Source: Psilocybe azurescens (Eukaryota; Basidiomycota; Agaricomycetes; Agaricales; Agrocybaceae). From it: a stretch of 64,000 nucleotides of DNA. The position numbers and the translations under genes were made by a program. Under the pieces are notes generated by a model that saw only the letters and a list, made by a program, of their open reading frames with translations, was not told the origin of the DNA and made no database searches. Location of the stretch: assembly GCA_023853785.1 (NCBI GenBank), contig JAJIRX010000648.1, forward strand, positions 372,001-436,000, given 5' to 3'. Of the stretch, positions 48,173 to 58,035 are shown in pieces (the first letter of the stretch is position 1; each line of letters starts with the position of its first letter).

Positions 48173-49262
48173 CTAACCCCCTCCCTCTGCCATTTTGACG
48201 TTCCTTTCATGTGGCCTTACATTTTTTTTATTAACGAAGGTGCTGAAAGGACGTATTCTCAGGATAAGTCTTTCACATAATCGAGCGACCTCGACGAGGT
48301 GGAAGCACTTGCTGTCCGGCTTGCCAGTGGCTTTTACGGAACAGCATCCCATGCGTGGGATGGTAGTGATGCCCTTGTCGCATGCATCTTTGACTGTGGC
48401 CTTGAGGATGGAGACGGAATCTATGTCCTCTAGGTGGAAAAGCCAGGTAAGTAACAAGCAGTTGCAAGCGTAGCAGATATTAGTATCCTGAGGGGAACCG
48501 TTGTTGTATCTTGAATTACCGGTTGCAAGTGAACGACAATGGCACAAGTCCGAGGAAGACTGTAGGCTCCTTATATGCTTGATTGCACTTTTGAATACCG
48601 CTGTCCATGCGTCGCGGTACTGCGACTAATGAAGTTTTATTCATTGAGCTGAAATTTTTAGAAGCAAGATAAACTCACCATTGCCACAAGCTCAGAAGAA
48701 GAGGAAGTCTGCCTTATAGCAGAAGTAAACGACGTGGATAGGGCAATGTAGGGTACCGCCTCTTCCATTAGTTTCCGATGATCGTGTTTAATGGCAAACA
48801 CAAGAATCTGAGTAGGGAAGAATGGAACATATGCCCTTCACAAGCGGCGGTGAGATGGCATCAAAGCGAGTAAGTTATAGGCCAACCTAAGCCGTGTATT
48901 GCAAGTATTTATTGCGGAGAATATCTGGTATTTTCCAACAGCCTCCGCCACGGCAGCCAGTAGGTCAAAATCGTCGATATCATCGAGATCTGGATGCCTC
49001 TTGGGGTACATGAAGTCGAAGCAAATACGAAGCACATTTGCAGGTTCAGTTAGCTCTATGACCTCTTCAGATGTGCCGATCTTAGGTCCTGGAAAGGCGC
49101 CAGTATGCACTGCAAGCACTGTGCGATGCAGATCGAACTCGATGCCATCCGAAGATCGAACCTTCAAGTCCGCGTTGCTGGTGTTGACTGACCAACGATC
49201 GCTCAATCTGAATACTTGAAAATAAAATGGAATCTGCAAAGGCACTCACAGTCTGTAGACAT
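48173..49262 (-). CDS. BTB/POZ domain protein with C-terminal Cys-rich module, copy 2
   Basis: Close paralogue of copy 1. The tiny first exon starts at 49262 (MSTDC) and is spliced to FRLSDRWSVNTSNADLKVRS, then SDGIEFDLHRTVLAVHTGAF, VIELTEPANVLRICFDFMYP and KRHPDLDDIDDFDLLAAVAE. The C-terminal module reads CYACNCLLLTWLFHLEDIDS, ACDKGITTIPRMGCC, CFHLVEVARLC and LRIRPFSTFV. The tail after it (NKKNVRPHERNVKMAEGGG) is longer than in copy 1. The DNA of the BTB exon is nearly identical in long stretches to copy 1, so the duplication is recent. The left end of the mobile element lies 350 bp upstream of its start. Confidence 0.85.
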
Positions 49263-49610
49263 TCTAGGAAACCTGAAAGAGTGAGATGTGAACCTTGCGG
49301 TGAGGAAGACTCGTGATCAAGAGTATATAGCATAGTGGCGTGTCCTAACATGCCAATTTGGCCATTTGTTCCCGGACGAGTTTCATATAATCAATATGCA
49401 AATGGCACCCTCACCTCTGTCATACAACATCCACCGGTTCTTTCCAACCAAATTAAGTGCCCGTAATCTTATATACTTAATGAAGCTATGATTTTCTCTT
49501 CATAACGTCAGAATCGGCCGAGCTGTCAGATTAGTCTCTCCTAGACAGACCTCGATATAATGTGAATTTTGACTGGGTGGTACGTTCACGATTATATGAA
49601 GTCTGTTAAT
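49263..49610. other. Promoter region of BTB copy 2 up to the mobile element
   Basis: About 350 bp ending at the TA next to the left terminal repeat. The element has therefore inserted close upstream of BTB copy 2 and may affect its expression. Confidence 0.4.
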
Positions 49611-49612
49611 TA

Positions 49613-49671
49613 CCACGCCCCCAAAACCGTGCTGGAAAATACTTATGTAAAGTGCGGACTTTGAAACCGCG
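49613..49671 (+). repeat. Left terminal inverted repeat (59 bp)
   Basis: Pairs with 55798-55856 at 57 of 59 positions. It contains the inner palindromic-looking stretch GTGCGGACTTTGAAACCGCG, which may be a binding site or promoter for the adjacent helicase gene. Confidence 0.85.
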
Positions 49672-49810
49672 GTCCGACCTGTCGCGTCAATATTACTCTT
49701 GTCCCCGACGACTCTCTACGCAATCTTGGGTTCAATCCCTCCTTTCTACTTGTATAAACTCAATTTTCTTGGCCTTTGAATGACATCAAGCAACTTATGA
49801 GTGCCCAAGC

Positions 49811-52102
49811 ATGGCTGGACCCCGCTGGCAGGACCCTTTGGGCCTAGAAACAATCAATAGCATTGTCAAGAAAACTGTACCATCATGGACAAACGGACTA
49901 CATGCAGTCCAACTTGAGCTTGTTTCTGGCATCCTTGACGGATTAGACATTCTTTGCTGCACCGCTACTGGAGATGGGAAGTCAGCGGCCTTTTCCATTC
50001 CATGCCTTGTACTCCAGGAATATAACCGACATCCTGAATTGTATCCGGCTAATCTACCCACCCGTTCAAGACCTATTGGAGTTGTAATCACGCCAACGAA
50101 GGGGCTTGCTAATAATATTGTATGTTTCACCTCAGATTTCTTCAGTTTCCTGCTAATAGCTTTCCAGGTTTATGAACTATCGACACTGAAGGTCGCTGCT
50201 TTTGCCTATTGCAAGGAGACCCTAAGCAACGCACGGAAAGCTGGAGTCCGTTTGGCAGATGTGATTAAGGAGTGTGTTGAATGGCAAGTGATATGTGTAG
50301 ACCCAGAGCACCTCGCGCGACAAAGAGTGGAAGGATATCACAGAGAGTCCAACCTTTCGGTCCAATGTCTTGTTTGCGTGCGTTGACAAAGTTCACTTGA
50401 TCAACACATGGGGTCTATCGTTCCGTGAGGCCTTCACTCTTATCGGAATCTTCCTACGTGGCCGCTTTCCTGCATCAATATCTATCTCTGCTCTCTCGGC
50501 AACACTTGAACCTGGCCCACCTACTGTCTCCGATTTGCAAGAGCCTGGGTTTCTTTGAGGGTAGATTCAAACTTATTAGGAGATCCAACGAGCGCCCGAA
50601 TACACATTTTGGCGTACAGTTTATAAGCCACGGAATGAACGGCGACCAGTTTCCTTATCTTCTTCCTTACCTTGCGAGTGGTCGAAAAACTATCGTACAC
50701 TGTCAAACTGTTGACCAACTCTCCCGTGTCTATGCTTATATCTGGCGGCTTCAGCCAGATGGGGCCAATAAACTCATACGAACACGGGTGTACCATAGTA
50801 TATGCCCTCCGGAGTACAACGAGCAGACTATAGAGCTGATCAAGACGGATCCACGCTGCCAGATTGTCATCGCCACTGTTGCGTTCTCAAATGGGCTCAA
50901 TGCGGTAACCCTTCTTGATAGTCTTTCCCTTGGATTTGCCTCAACGTTTGATGAGTCTTGGCAAGAGAAAGGACGTGTAGGAAGAAATCCTCACACGATT
51001 GGCCGGGGTGTTATCTTCGCCAACCGCAGTATAATTAAGGTCGCTGAAACATATCTTGCCTGTAAGTTCTATCATTTCTGTTACCATCTGCGTTACTCAG
51101 TCTTATTTAGCCCTTGCCGCTCCCCCCGATCCAAAACAATGCTCTGGTGAAGAAAAAGAACAAACCTCCTCGCGTTCTTGACAAATCAAAAGCTCTTGTT
51201 ATTACAGAAAAGTCTTGTTACATTGCCTGCATTAATATTCGGTATGGGAATCCCTCTTTGGATCTATCTCGTCCGGAATTGTCTCGCTTAGATTGTCTCA
51301 CTGCTGGTCGCCCCGTGATCTGCTCTCTGTGTCTGGCTCCGGCAAGGAGGCACTATTGACTTTCCGCGGTCTCCTTTACCTGAAGGCTCACCACTGTTAC
51401 CTATCTTAGCACCTCAACCTGAAAACACTCCTCCCCAGGGATTGTCTGTAAGGAAAAAGACAGGTTAAAAAAACCGAACGCATTCTCGCCGAAAAACATT
51501 TCCTCAGCTTTGGAGCATCTATCCGCCTGAAAGAACAAAATTCCAGTGACAAGTCTCGTCCCCGTTCATCCTACTTTCCATCTTATATTTTATCCTTGAT
51601 ACTGGATCAACTTCTCATCATTCACTTTCCATCTCATCTCAAAGTAATCCTTAACAACTCTTGGATACATTACACACAGCACGGAACAGCTCTCTACAAC
51701 TCAATCATTGAGATTCAAACACTCATCGCTACTCAACGAAGCAGTAAAAAAAAAAATAGCGACTTCAAAGCAGCACAGTACGCAACACCAGGTTACAAGA
51801 ACTATTCAAGATGATGATAGCAGTCATTCATCATCGTCTGACCCCATTCCTGAACATGAAGAACTAACAGTTGAACCCTCGACTCGAAAGTGCTCGGCTG
51901 TAGAGGACATAACCAACACTAATGCAAAACGGAGCCGTGCCCGCAGAGCGCCCTCAACCTACTGTTGCTCAAGTACTTGAGGGATTTGGTCCGCAGTATC
52001 GTAGGGCGTCAACGTGGCACTATACCAGAATCATCGTCTAGAGCTGGAAAAGAAAACGAAGCACAACCGACTCGGTTCTCTTCACGATTAAGAAACACTT
52101 AG
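49811..52102 (+). pseudogene. RecQ-like superfamily 2 helicase of the mobile element, degenerate
   Basis: ATP-dependent DNA helicase fold. Visible motifs: motif 0/I as LHAVQLELVSGILDG and CTATGDGKSAAFSIP; Ia as GVVITPTKGLANNI; Walker B as CVDKVHLINTWG, where relatives have D-E-V-H, so the catalytic Glu is Lys here; III as SALSATLEPGPP; FEGRFKLIRRSNERPNTHFG; KTIVHCQTVDQLSRVYAYIW; and motif V/VI as IVIATVAFSNGLNAV and SWQEKGRVGRNPHTIGRGVI. A C-terminal Cys-containing part follows (LVITEKSCYIACINIRYGNP, DCLTAGRPVICSLC), then a tail ending near 52102. Frame changes occur near 50310, 50555, 51160, 51380 and at the A-run near 51745. Together with the Walker B change this suggests a dead copy. The start at 49811 is about 140 bp inside the left repeat. 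Confidence 0.8.
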
Positions 52103-52147
52103 GGATTCTTTGGTTATTCATGCTCTAATTACTGTAACCACCAGTCT

Positions 52148-55100
52148 TTAGTCTGAATCGTATGAGCCCCCATCCTCTCCAGCTATTTCGTTGTCAGAAA
52201 ATAAAACAGAGTCTTGTTCATCTTCATCTTCACTTGAATTATCTTCTTCATCTAGTTGTGCGTGCCATGCTTTGTGCGTTAACCCATCCTCTGAAATATA
52301 AAAATCATACTCTGATCCACTGACCAAATGGTCATTGCTACGATCAACCTCATGAGAATCGCCATTGTCGGACTGAGCACCAGATGATGATGATGTCAAC
52401 GAGCCTGAGGGTTTTGATTTGGACATGTTCGAATCAGTCTCAGAGGAGCTCGATATAGTAGGAGGTGGGTTAATGTCAATCTCGTCACCGTCAAGATGAG
52501 AACACCCTTCATTTTGTTCTTCGCAGTCAGGAATAGCCCCACCTTCAGTCCGTTTACAGGCTTGGATGTCAGTCATAACGTCTGTATAGCTGGTAGACTT
52601 GGAAATGAAGTCATTGAGCTTGCTATCTTGGAGCCGATTGTGTCCAATGTCGAATTGATTCAGAGCTGCATGTCCTAAAGAACGACCAGTGCAGAAGAGG
52701 TGTAGCTTCTCTTCTTTGTACAAGGCCAGGAGTAGTCGAAATTCGTCACGTAAATGAGGAGATGAATGTGTTTTTCCGGCGCCTAGCCAGATCAAACACG
52801 TTCTCTATCTCCTCTTTGATCCGTAAAAAGTGATCAACATTAGGTGAGAGGGTGTTTCGGTAAAACTGTCATCGAAATCACCACCCCTTTTCTTGACCAT
52901 GTCCTCAAGCCAACGGTTATAGTGTTCTTGAAGTAAGTCACCTTCAATCCACTTTCCAAGTCCGCCAGCTATATTCACAAGCCAGTTATTGAGAATGCCC
53001 TCGCGAAGGTCCTTGGAGGCATCGTATCGTAACAGACAATATACTTCAAGGAGGTATTCCACATAGTTTTGATGGGAAGACCCAGCAAACGTGAATATCC
53101 AGATCTATTCAATTGAATTTTTGAAATCAACATGCACTTAGGTATCAAGAAGGAAATATTCTCACCTTCATTATCTCAAAGGTGCGTCCTATATCACCCT
53201 CTGAAACGGCATAGTTAATTTCAGTCCACCAGCCGAAATCCTGCAGGAAAAGAATACTATTCGCAAGGACTCTGTCACCGTCAAAGTTCTCAGCCTCCTT
53301 GTAAACCTTAGGAACATTCTCAGTTGGAAGAGGAGGAGCCCTGCCTTCAGGAGCTTCAAGGATTTCATCAGATTGTATCCCTGTTCTTGTCCCAAGGTTT
53401 GAATCGTTGTCAAGGCCAATATTCTCAGATGCCCAAGGTGTCCCAACCTTGATGCTCATAGGCGCTGGTGCATTACTCGATTCATCATTGGATAGAGCCT
53501 GTTCATAGGCCTCCTGGGAAGCATAACAGTCGACAAGAAGCTTGGCTTGGTATACTAATGTTTCGAGAGTAGGGAGTTCTTTTTGTTTGCCAGGTTTGTG
53601 AAATATGAAAGAAGGTTAGATTCAGCATCTAAAAAGACCCTAAAAACCAATAACTGTTATAAAAATTTCAGAAATAAGGTAAGGTAAGATCGGACTTGCC
53701 TCCAGCAGTCAAGAACTTGAGCCTCCCAAACTAAAAGTCATACTTGTACAGTAGGATAGTAGTCACAGCTACTGAGATTGCTTGGTCGTTTAAAACCAGC
53801 TGCATTTGAACTGTGAGAAAGGGACGAGGGATCCTTAGAGGTCGCAGGTCCATAGTGATTTGCTGCAATTGAGTTAATCATTGTGGCTTTTGTATGCCAA
53901 ATTTCCGGCGTAGCAATGATATTCCGGAAAGATTGATGGTTATCCGGAATTGAGCAAACATACTTTTGAAGTCGTCGCACTGTAGCATATGAAGCACCAT
54001 CACCTCGAACCCATGAGAGGAACTTATCTGCCTCTTCAGGTCCTATACCCATTTGTTCATTGAAATCAAGGAGAGCTCGTGCCATTCCTTGGGTTTCAAT
54101 TTCTCTTTCAGCGTTAGTTCCTAAAGGCTGGACCACTGTTTTTTGTCCTTCGCGCATACTGTGCATGGAAATAGGAGGAGAGCGGAACCGCGACGAAACT
54201 TCAGTAGACAGTGACTTGAGTTCTGGTATGTAGTTGACAAGAACACAAGCCCAGTGAAGTGCCTGAACAGCTTGCATATGTGCCCAGTCAATATCAGTCC
54301 TCAAAGTCTCGACTGTCATTTTTGTTCGTCCTTTCTGAGCTACACGTGTGAGGTGACTTTGTAAATCAAAAGCGCCCTGGCTTGCAGTCATCGAAGTCGT
54401 ATCGCAGTCGCTGCAGTCCCGACCTTAAGTATGCTTTGTCGTGCAATGCCTCCTTCGTAAATAGGGCAATACTCTTGAACATTGTCAAGAATCAAGCACC
54501 ATTCCGTTTCACTTCGTGCTGTTGCATCTTTAACAGATGCTCGATAGGGCTGCCAGGCTTGAACCAGTCAAGGAGTTTAGAGCCTTTCGCACCGTCGTGT
54601 CACTAACAATATTTCCAAAGCGACTGTAAACACGTTTGACATCAACATGCGATTTTGCTGCAAAATGCCATACACCCAATGCCATCGCAAGATCCCCACT
54701 TGCATAACGATTTCGGGCAAGTACAAAGGAGCTAATGGCCCCAACTTGAACCTAACAAATAGGTTAGTATACTTAATACTGCTCCCAGATTAAATGAGTA
54801 CGTACGATTGGATGTGGGTGGCGCTTCTTCACAATCATGACACCATTCTTTTGCGAGGCAGCCATGCACTCAGTGAGATGCCACGAAACCGGGCGCGACG
54901 TTCCTTGTATTTCTCAATCAGACCAGCAATGCTAAATTTTCCTAGAGCTTCCCAAGTTACGACATTGACACTAGCTGCTGGACGCCGGCCATTTGTCAAC
55001 GCTTCGAAGATGTACGTCATTGTCCTTCACAGAAAGTTGATATATTTCACGGTTTACTTGACTAGCGACGAGGTTTGTTGCCCAGGTAAATAAGGAAGGA

Positions 55101-55690
55101 CGGGCATAATGGATATCATCTGGCAAGATGGATGGTGAGAATGGTGCATGACGTTCATGGTAGTGTGCTGATTTTGGTGACGGTGCGCTGTGCTTGTGGG
55201 AGTATATGAGACTGACAATATCTGACATCTTCACTTTTGTCATGCCCTGAAGAAATCGAGCAACAGCCAGACCATGAGCAAGTCCGCGAGGGTCTTCCTT
55301 TCCGGAGACACGAGTTGGGTTGTAAAACAGTATCTGCAAGAATTCACCAACGGAATCAAATGGGAAGTCTCTTATAACCTCCTCTATTTGTTTAAATTTA
55401 GTTGCTAATTTCTTTGTTTCGTCCTGAGGAGACCGGTTAACGCGAGGTTGACTTGAAGATCCACCCAGATAGCCAAGTGTATTAAACGGCGATCCAAGAG
55501 GAGCAGATGTCGGAGAGATAGATGAAAAGGCATGAGCCTCCAGCGGAGAAGAAGTAATGGGCGAATCCCCAGCACTTGTTGAACCCGTTGCAGACTGTGG
55601 TTGGAAAGGTAACATGTAGTCCGGGGTTGCTGGAACCACAATGGTCGGTGTTTTCTTCCATGATCTGACAGTTCGAGCACTTTTTTCCAT
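52148..55690 (-). pseudogene. DUF6589-type protein of the mobile element, frame-broken
   Basis: DUF6589 is a basidiomycete-expanded family of unknown function, here the main candidate for the element's recombinase. The first in-frame ATG is near 55690 (MEKSARTVRSWKKT). The order from the N-terminus is: Ser/Pro linker; KKLATKFKQIEEVIRDFPFD; VGEFLQILFYNPTR; GLAVARFLQGMTKVKMSDIV; NVVTWEALGKFSIAGLIEKY; FVLARNRYASGDLAMALGVW with HFAAKSHVDVKRV; TDIDWAHMQAVQALHWACVL; GQKTVVQPLGTNAEREIETQ; FLSWVRGDGASYATVRRLQK; EIWHTKATMINSIAANHYGP; and AAGFKRPSNLSSCDYYPTVQ. An acidic Ser-rich tail ends at 52148. The frame breaks at about 55010, where HLRS should read HLRALTNGRRP, and again in 54400-54640, so the copy looks non-functional. 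DUF6589 proteins as recalled end in a similar acidic tail. Confidence 0.8.
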
Positions 55691-55797
55691 GCTATGTAAC
55701 GTTGAAATGAAATCCGATTGGAGTTTGTAAAAATAGAGGGAGCTGGTAGGTTGTAAACGCGTCGACAGTCGAGGATATCTACGCGTCCTGGACACGA

Positions 55798-55856
55798 CGC
55801 GGTTTCAAAGTCCGCACTTTACATAAGCATTTTCCAGCACGGTTTTGGGGGCGCGG
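55798..55856 (-). repeat. Right terminal inverted repeat (59 bp)
   Basis: Reverse complement of 49613-49671 with two substitutions. It lies immediately upstream of the DUF6589 frame, about 110 bp from its first ATG, so it may carry that gene's promoter. Confidence 0.85.
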
Positions 55857-55858
55857 TA

Positions 55859-56399
55859 GACACAGGACTACTGTCAGATGGACTTGAGATACACCTGTAC
55901 TTTAGTACTATTACATTCTAGTCTATTCAAACAACCGCTCGTTTCCCGCAGAATCAGTACATTAGGCGTAAAACGGCCTACTGTTTCAAGTACAAAAACC
56001 TCGCTGAGAACGACACCAGCTTAACATTGTTTATACCAGCCTTGATATGGCCTAATGCGTCAGTCAGGATATAACAGTAAGGAGCTACGTATCCTTTTAG
56101 ATCATAACTACATGATAGCACAATATCTTTGAGTCCGTCCATGTTTAGCTTATAAAAACGGGCGATCAGAACAATCTAATGTTTTCACCTTCTAGGGACG
56201 ATGATGTATCCAATGCGAGACACCCTAGCGCACGGTAACGCGCACTTGGAGATGGGGAGCGTTCTGCTGTAATCAGAATGAAATTTTTCGCTTGCTTGAA
56301 TACTAGTATGCGACAGTACTCGCTATATTTGCTCTGCAAGATTGCCATGATTAACAATCAGAGATAAATGCTATTGACAATGTCTGTGTGGAAAGCCCT
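55859..56399. other. Intergenic, nothing recognised
   Basis: Between the mobile element and the BTB relic. No ORF with support. Confidence 0.35.
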
Positions 56400-56720
56400 T
56401 ATGGAGAACTCCTCTAATTGGGGAGAGACACAGACAACTTGCGTCGACTAGGTTCGTATTACCGTGTTTAATTGCATGTGCTAAAATATGCACCGCAAAC
56501 GGAGAAGAAGAATTCTGCCAGTCGGATAACTCGAGAATAAGCCATCAGACATCACGAAGAGAATGAAACCAGACTCACTCAAACCGCAGTTCGCAAGCAT
56601 CTATGGTGTTGTACACCTGGTACTTCTCGGTGGCCTCAACCACCTGCTCTGGGATCGGGAATTCAAGGTCTCCTACTTTTGGTCGCCGTTCCGGGTATAC
56701 GAATTATAATAGGACGCCCG
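56400..56720 (-). pseudogene. BTB/POZ gene relic
   Basis: The minus strand keeps KVGDLEFPIPEQVVEATEKY and QVYNTIDACELRFE followed by a gtgagt donor. This matches the end of the BTB fold in the intact copies (LLAAVAEAVGKYEIFSAYNT). Further on, HILAHAIKHGN resembles VYAIKHDHPKL of copy 3. The BTB core upstream is not recognisable, so the gene is decayed. Confidence 0.55.
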
Positions 56721-57109
56721 AAAGTCACAATGATGGAGTTCACTGGACTAGAGCCTGAACGGCTTATCATTCCAGAGCATATCTACGTTCCCAAGCTTAC
56801 CTAATGGTCAAGCAGTAGTGTCACTCGGGCCTTTAACTTTTAAGCGCTTGTCTTTTGATCTCACGTGCTGGAGACACGGTACAGAAAAGATGCCTGAGGA
56901 CCGAGATACCAAAATTGAAATATTTCGGGAATCCTTACTTTCCTCATCATGTCAGATTATGATCATCCGATAACGTTAAACGCACGCCAGCTGTGAGTAT
57001 AAGTGTGTTGCCACCTGTACTTTCTAGTGAATCCATTCATAGAGGGGCTACACTAGATCACGTTTTCAGAGCAAGTTTTGGAGCTGAAGGTGAAGCTTGT
57101 ATTGTTTTA

Positions 57110-57475
57110 TACATTTAGCCGACACAATGACTGCGACACGGTCGTTGATAGATCGTCCGATAACATTCTCTTCAACTTGCACTCCAGGAATCTGGGAGTC
57201 TCTGCTGGAAATTTCCCAGGTCCAGAGTTCGATGTCAGTGGAGAAGTTATGTACCTCTAGGAACTGACTGAGGTATTGGAGGTCTTCTATGATGTTTGCC
57301 GCCCAGAAACTGATAAAAATTATTTGACCACTGTCTACACTGTTGAAGAGGGTAAAACAGGCCTTCCTTGCGTAGACGTAATACAGATTAAGAGACAGTG
57401 GGACACAGTGCGGACCGAAAACGGAAAATATCGGATTAAAAGGAACACCCCACCCTATCGAGCGTAGTCTATACG
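57110..57475 (+). pseudogene. BTB/POZ gene relic on the plus strand
   Basis: The plus-strand frame reads VVDRSSDNILFNLHSRNLGV and SAGNFPGPEFDVSGEVMYL, then a stop at 57258-57260, then ELTEVLEVFYDVCRPETDKN. It aligns block by block with SSDGVEFDLHRAVLAVHTGA, FPEPETGTSGEVVVL and EPADVLRICFDFMYPRRHPD of copy 1. The in-frame stop and the lack of downstream similarity mark it as a pseudogene. Its orientation is opposite to the other copies. Confidence 0.65.
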
Positions 57476-58035
57476 TACATGCAGGTTTGACCCTCTGGGG
57501 AGTAGGTGATTCTATTTTTGGTGGTGGAATCCACGATGTCAAGGTTTCCTAAGTAAGAGCGTGCGTGCAAGTCATGTAAAGCTCAAGACAGTTAAGCGCT
57601 TGCGGCCTAGGGATGCCCTTTAGCTAGCAACAAGAAACGAGGATTATGGGATAGAATTGAATTTGGGAATACTGACTCTAAAACGAGAAAACAGCAGGAA
57701 AGAGCATACTGTCAATGGGATGGCCAGATTTATGACTTGAAAGACACACAGGGATCAATTATTACAAAGCTGAAAGAGGGATTGTTTTCGAAGTTCGGAT
57801 CGGACTCAAGAACCATCGATTCGGGCTGAGCGGTCACGTTGTTCGGGTTTTGCGTTTCGCGCTGTTCCTGGCCAGTTGACATGCTTGATTACGGTCATGC
57901 TCACGTCCCCCGAGTCGTAAGTACTACTTAAAGTAAGTCTGACATGATGAACTAAACACTTTCACCTGTCCCGACACCAGTATCCGCTGTATATCTGGAC
58001 TGGTGCTTCGTGGCATTTTTTGAATCAGCGCCATC
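57476..58035. promoter_or_regulatory. Upstream region of the P450 gene
   Basis: About 0.56 kb without a supported ORF; it must contain the P450 promoter. No specific site was recognised. Confidence 0.35.

Larger units (their letters stand above)
49613..55856. mobile_element. 6.2-kb TIR element encoding a RecQ-like helicase and a DUF6589 protein
   Basis: Terminal inverted repeats of 59 bp (49613-49671 and 55798-55856) match at 57 positions; both begin CC(A/G)CGCCCCCAAAACCG. Each end is flanked by TA (49611-49612 and 55857-55858), so a TA target duplication is likely. Inside, two convergent genes leave about 45 bp between their stops: a RecQ-like helicase on the plus strand and a DUF6589 protein on the minus strand. 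These two families often occur together in Agaricomycete genomes as I recall them. Both ORFs contain frame breaks, and the helicase Walker B is altered, so this copy is probably inactive, though the near-identical ends imply a recent insertion. No classical DDE transposase, KDZ transposase or reverse transcriptase was recognised. Confidence 0.8.

Noticed and set aside
49725..49742. tRNA-like B-box (GGTTCAATCCC)
   Set aside because: No A-box at the right distance and no cloverleaf pairing could be drawn.
49811..52102. Helicase as a genuine host RecQ repair gene
   Set aside because: It lies wholly between 59-bp inverted repeats, is frame-broken and has an altered Walker B.
57066..57542. 158-codon minus-strand ORF
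   Set aside because: Antisense to the plus-strand BTB relic, which aligns block by block with the intact copies.
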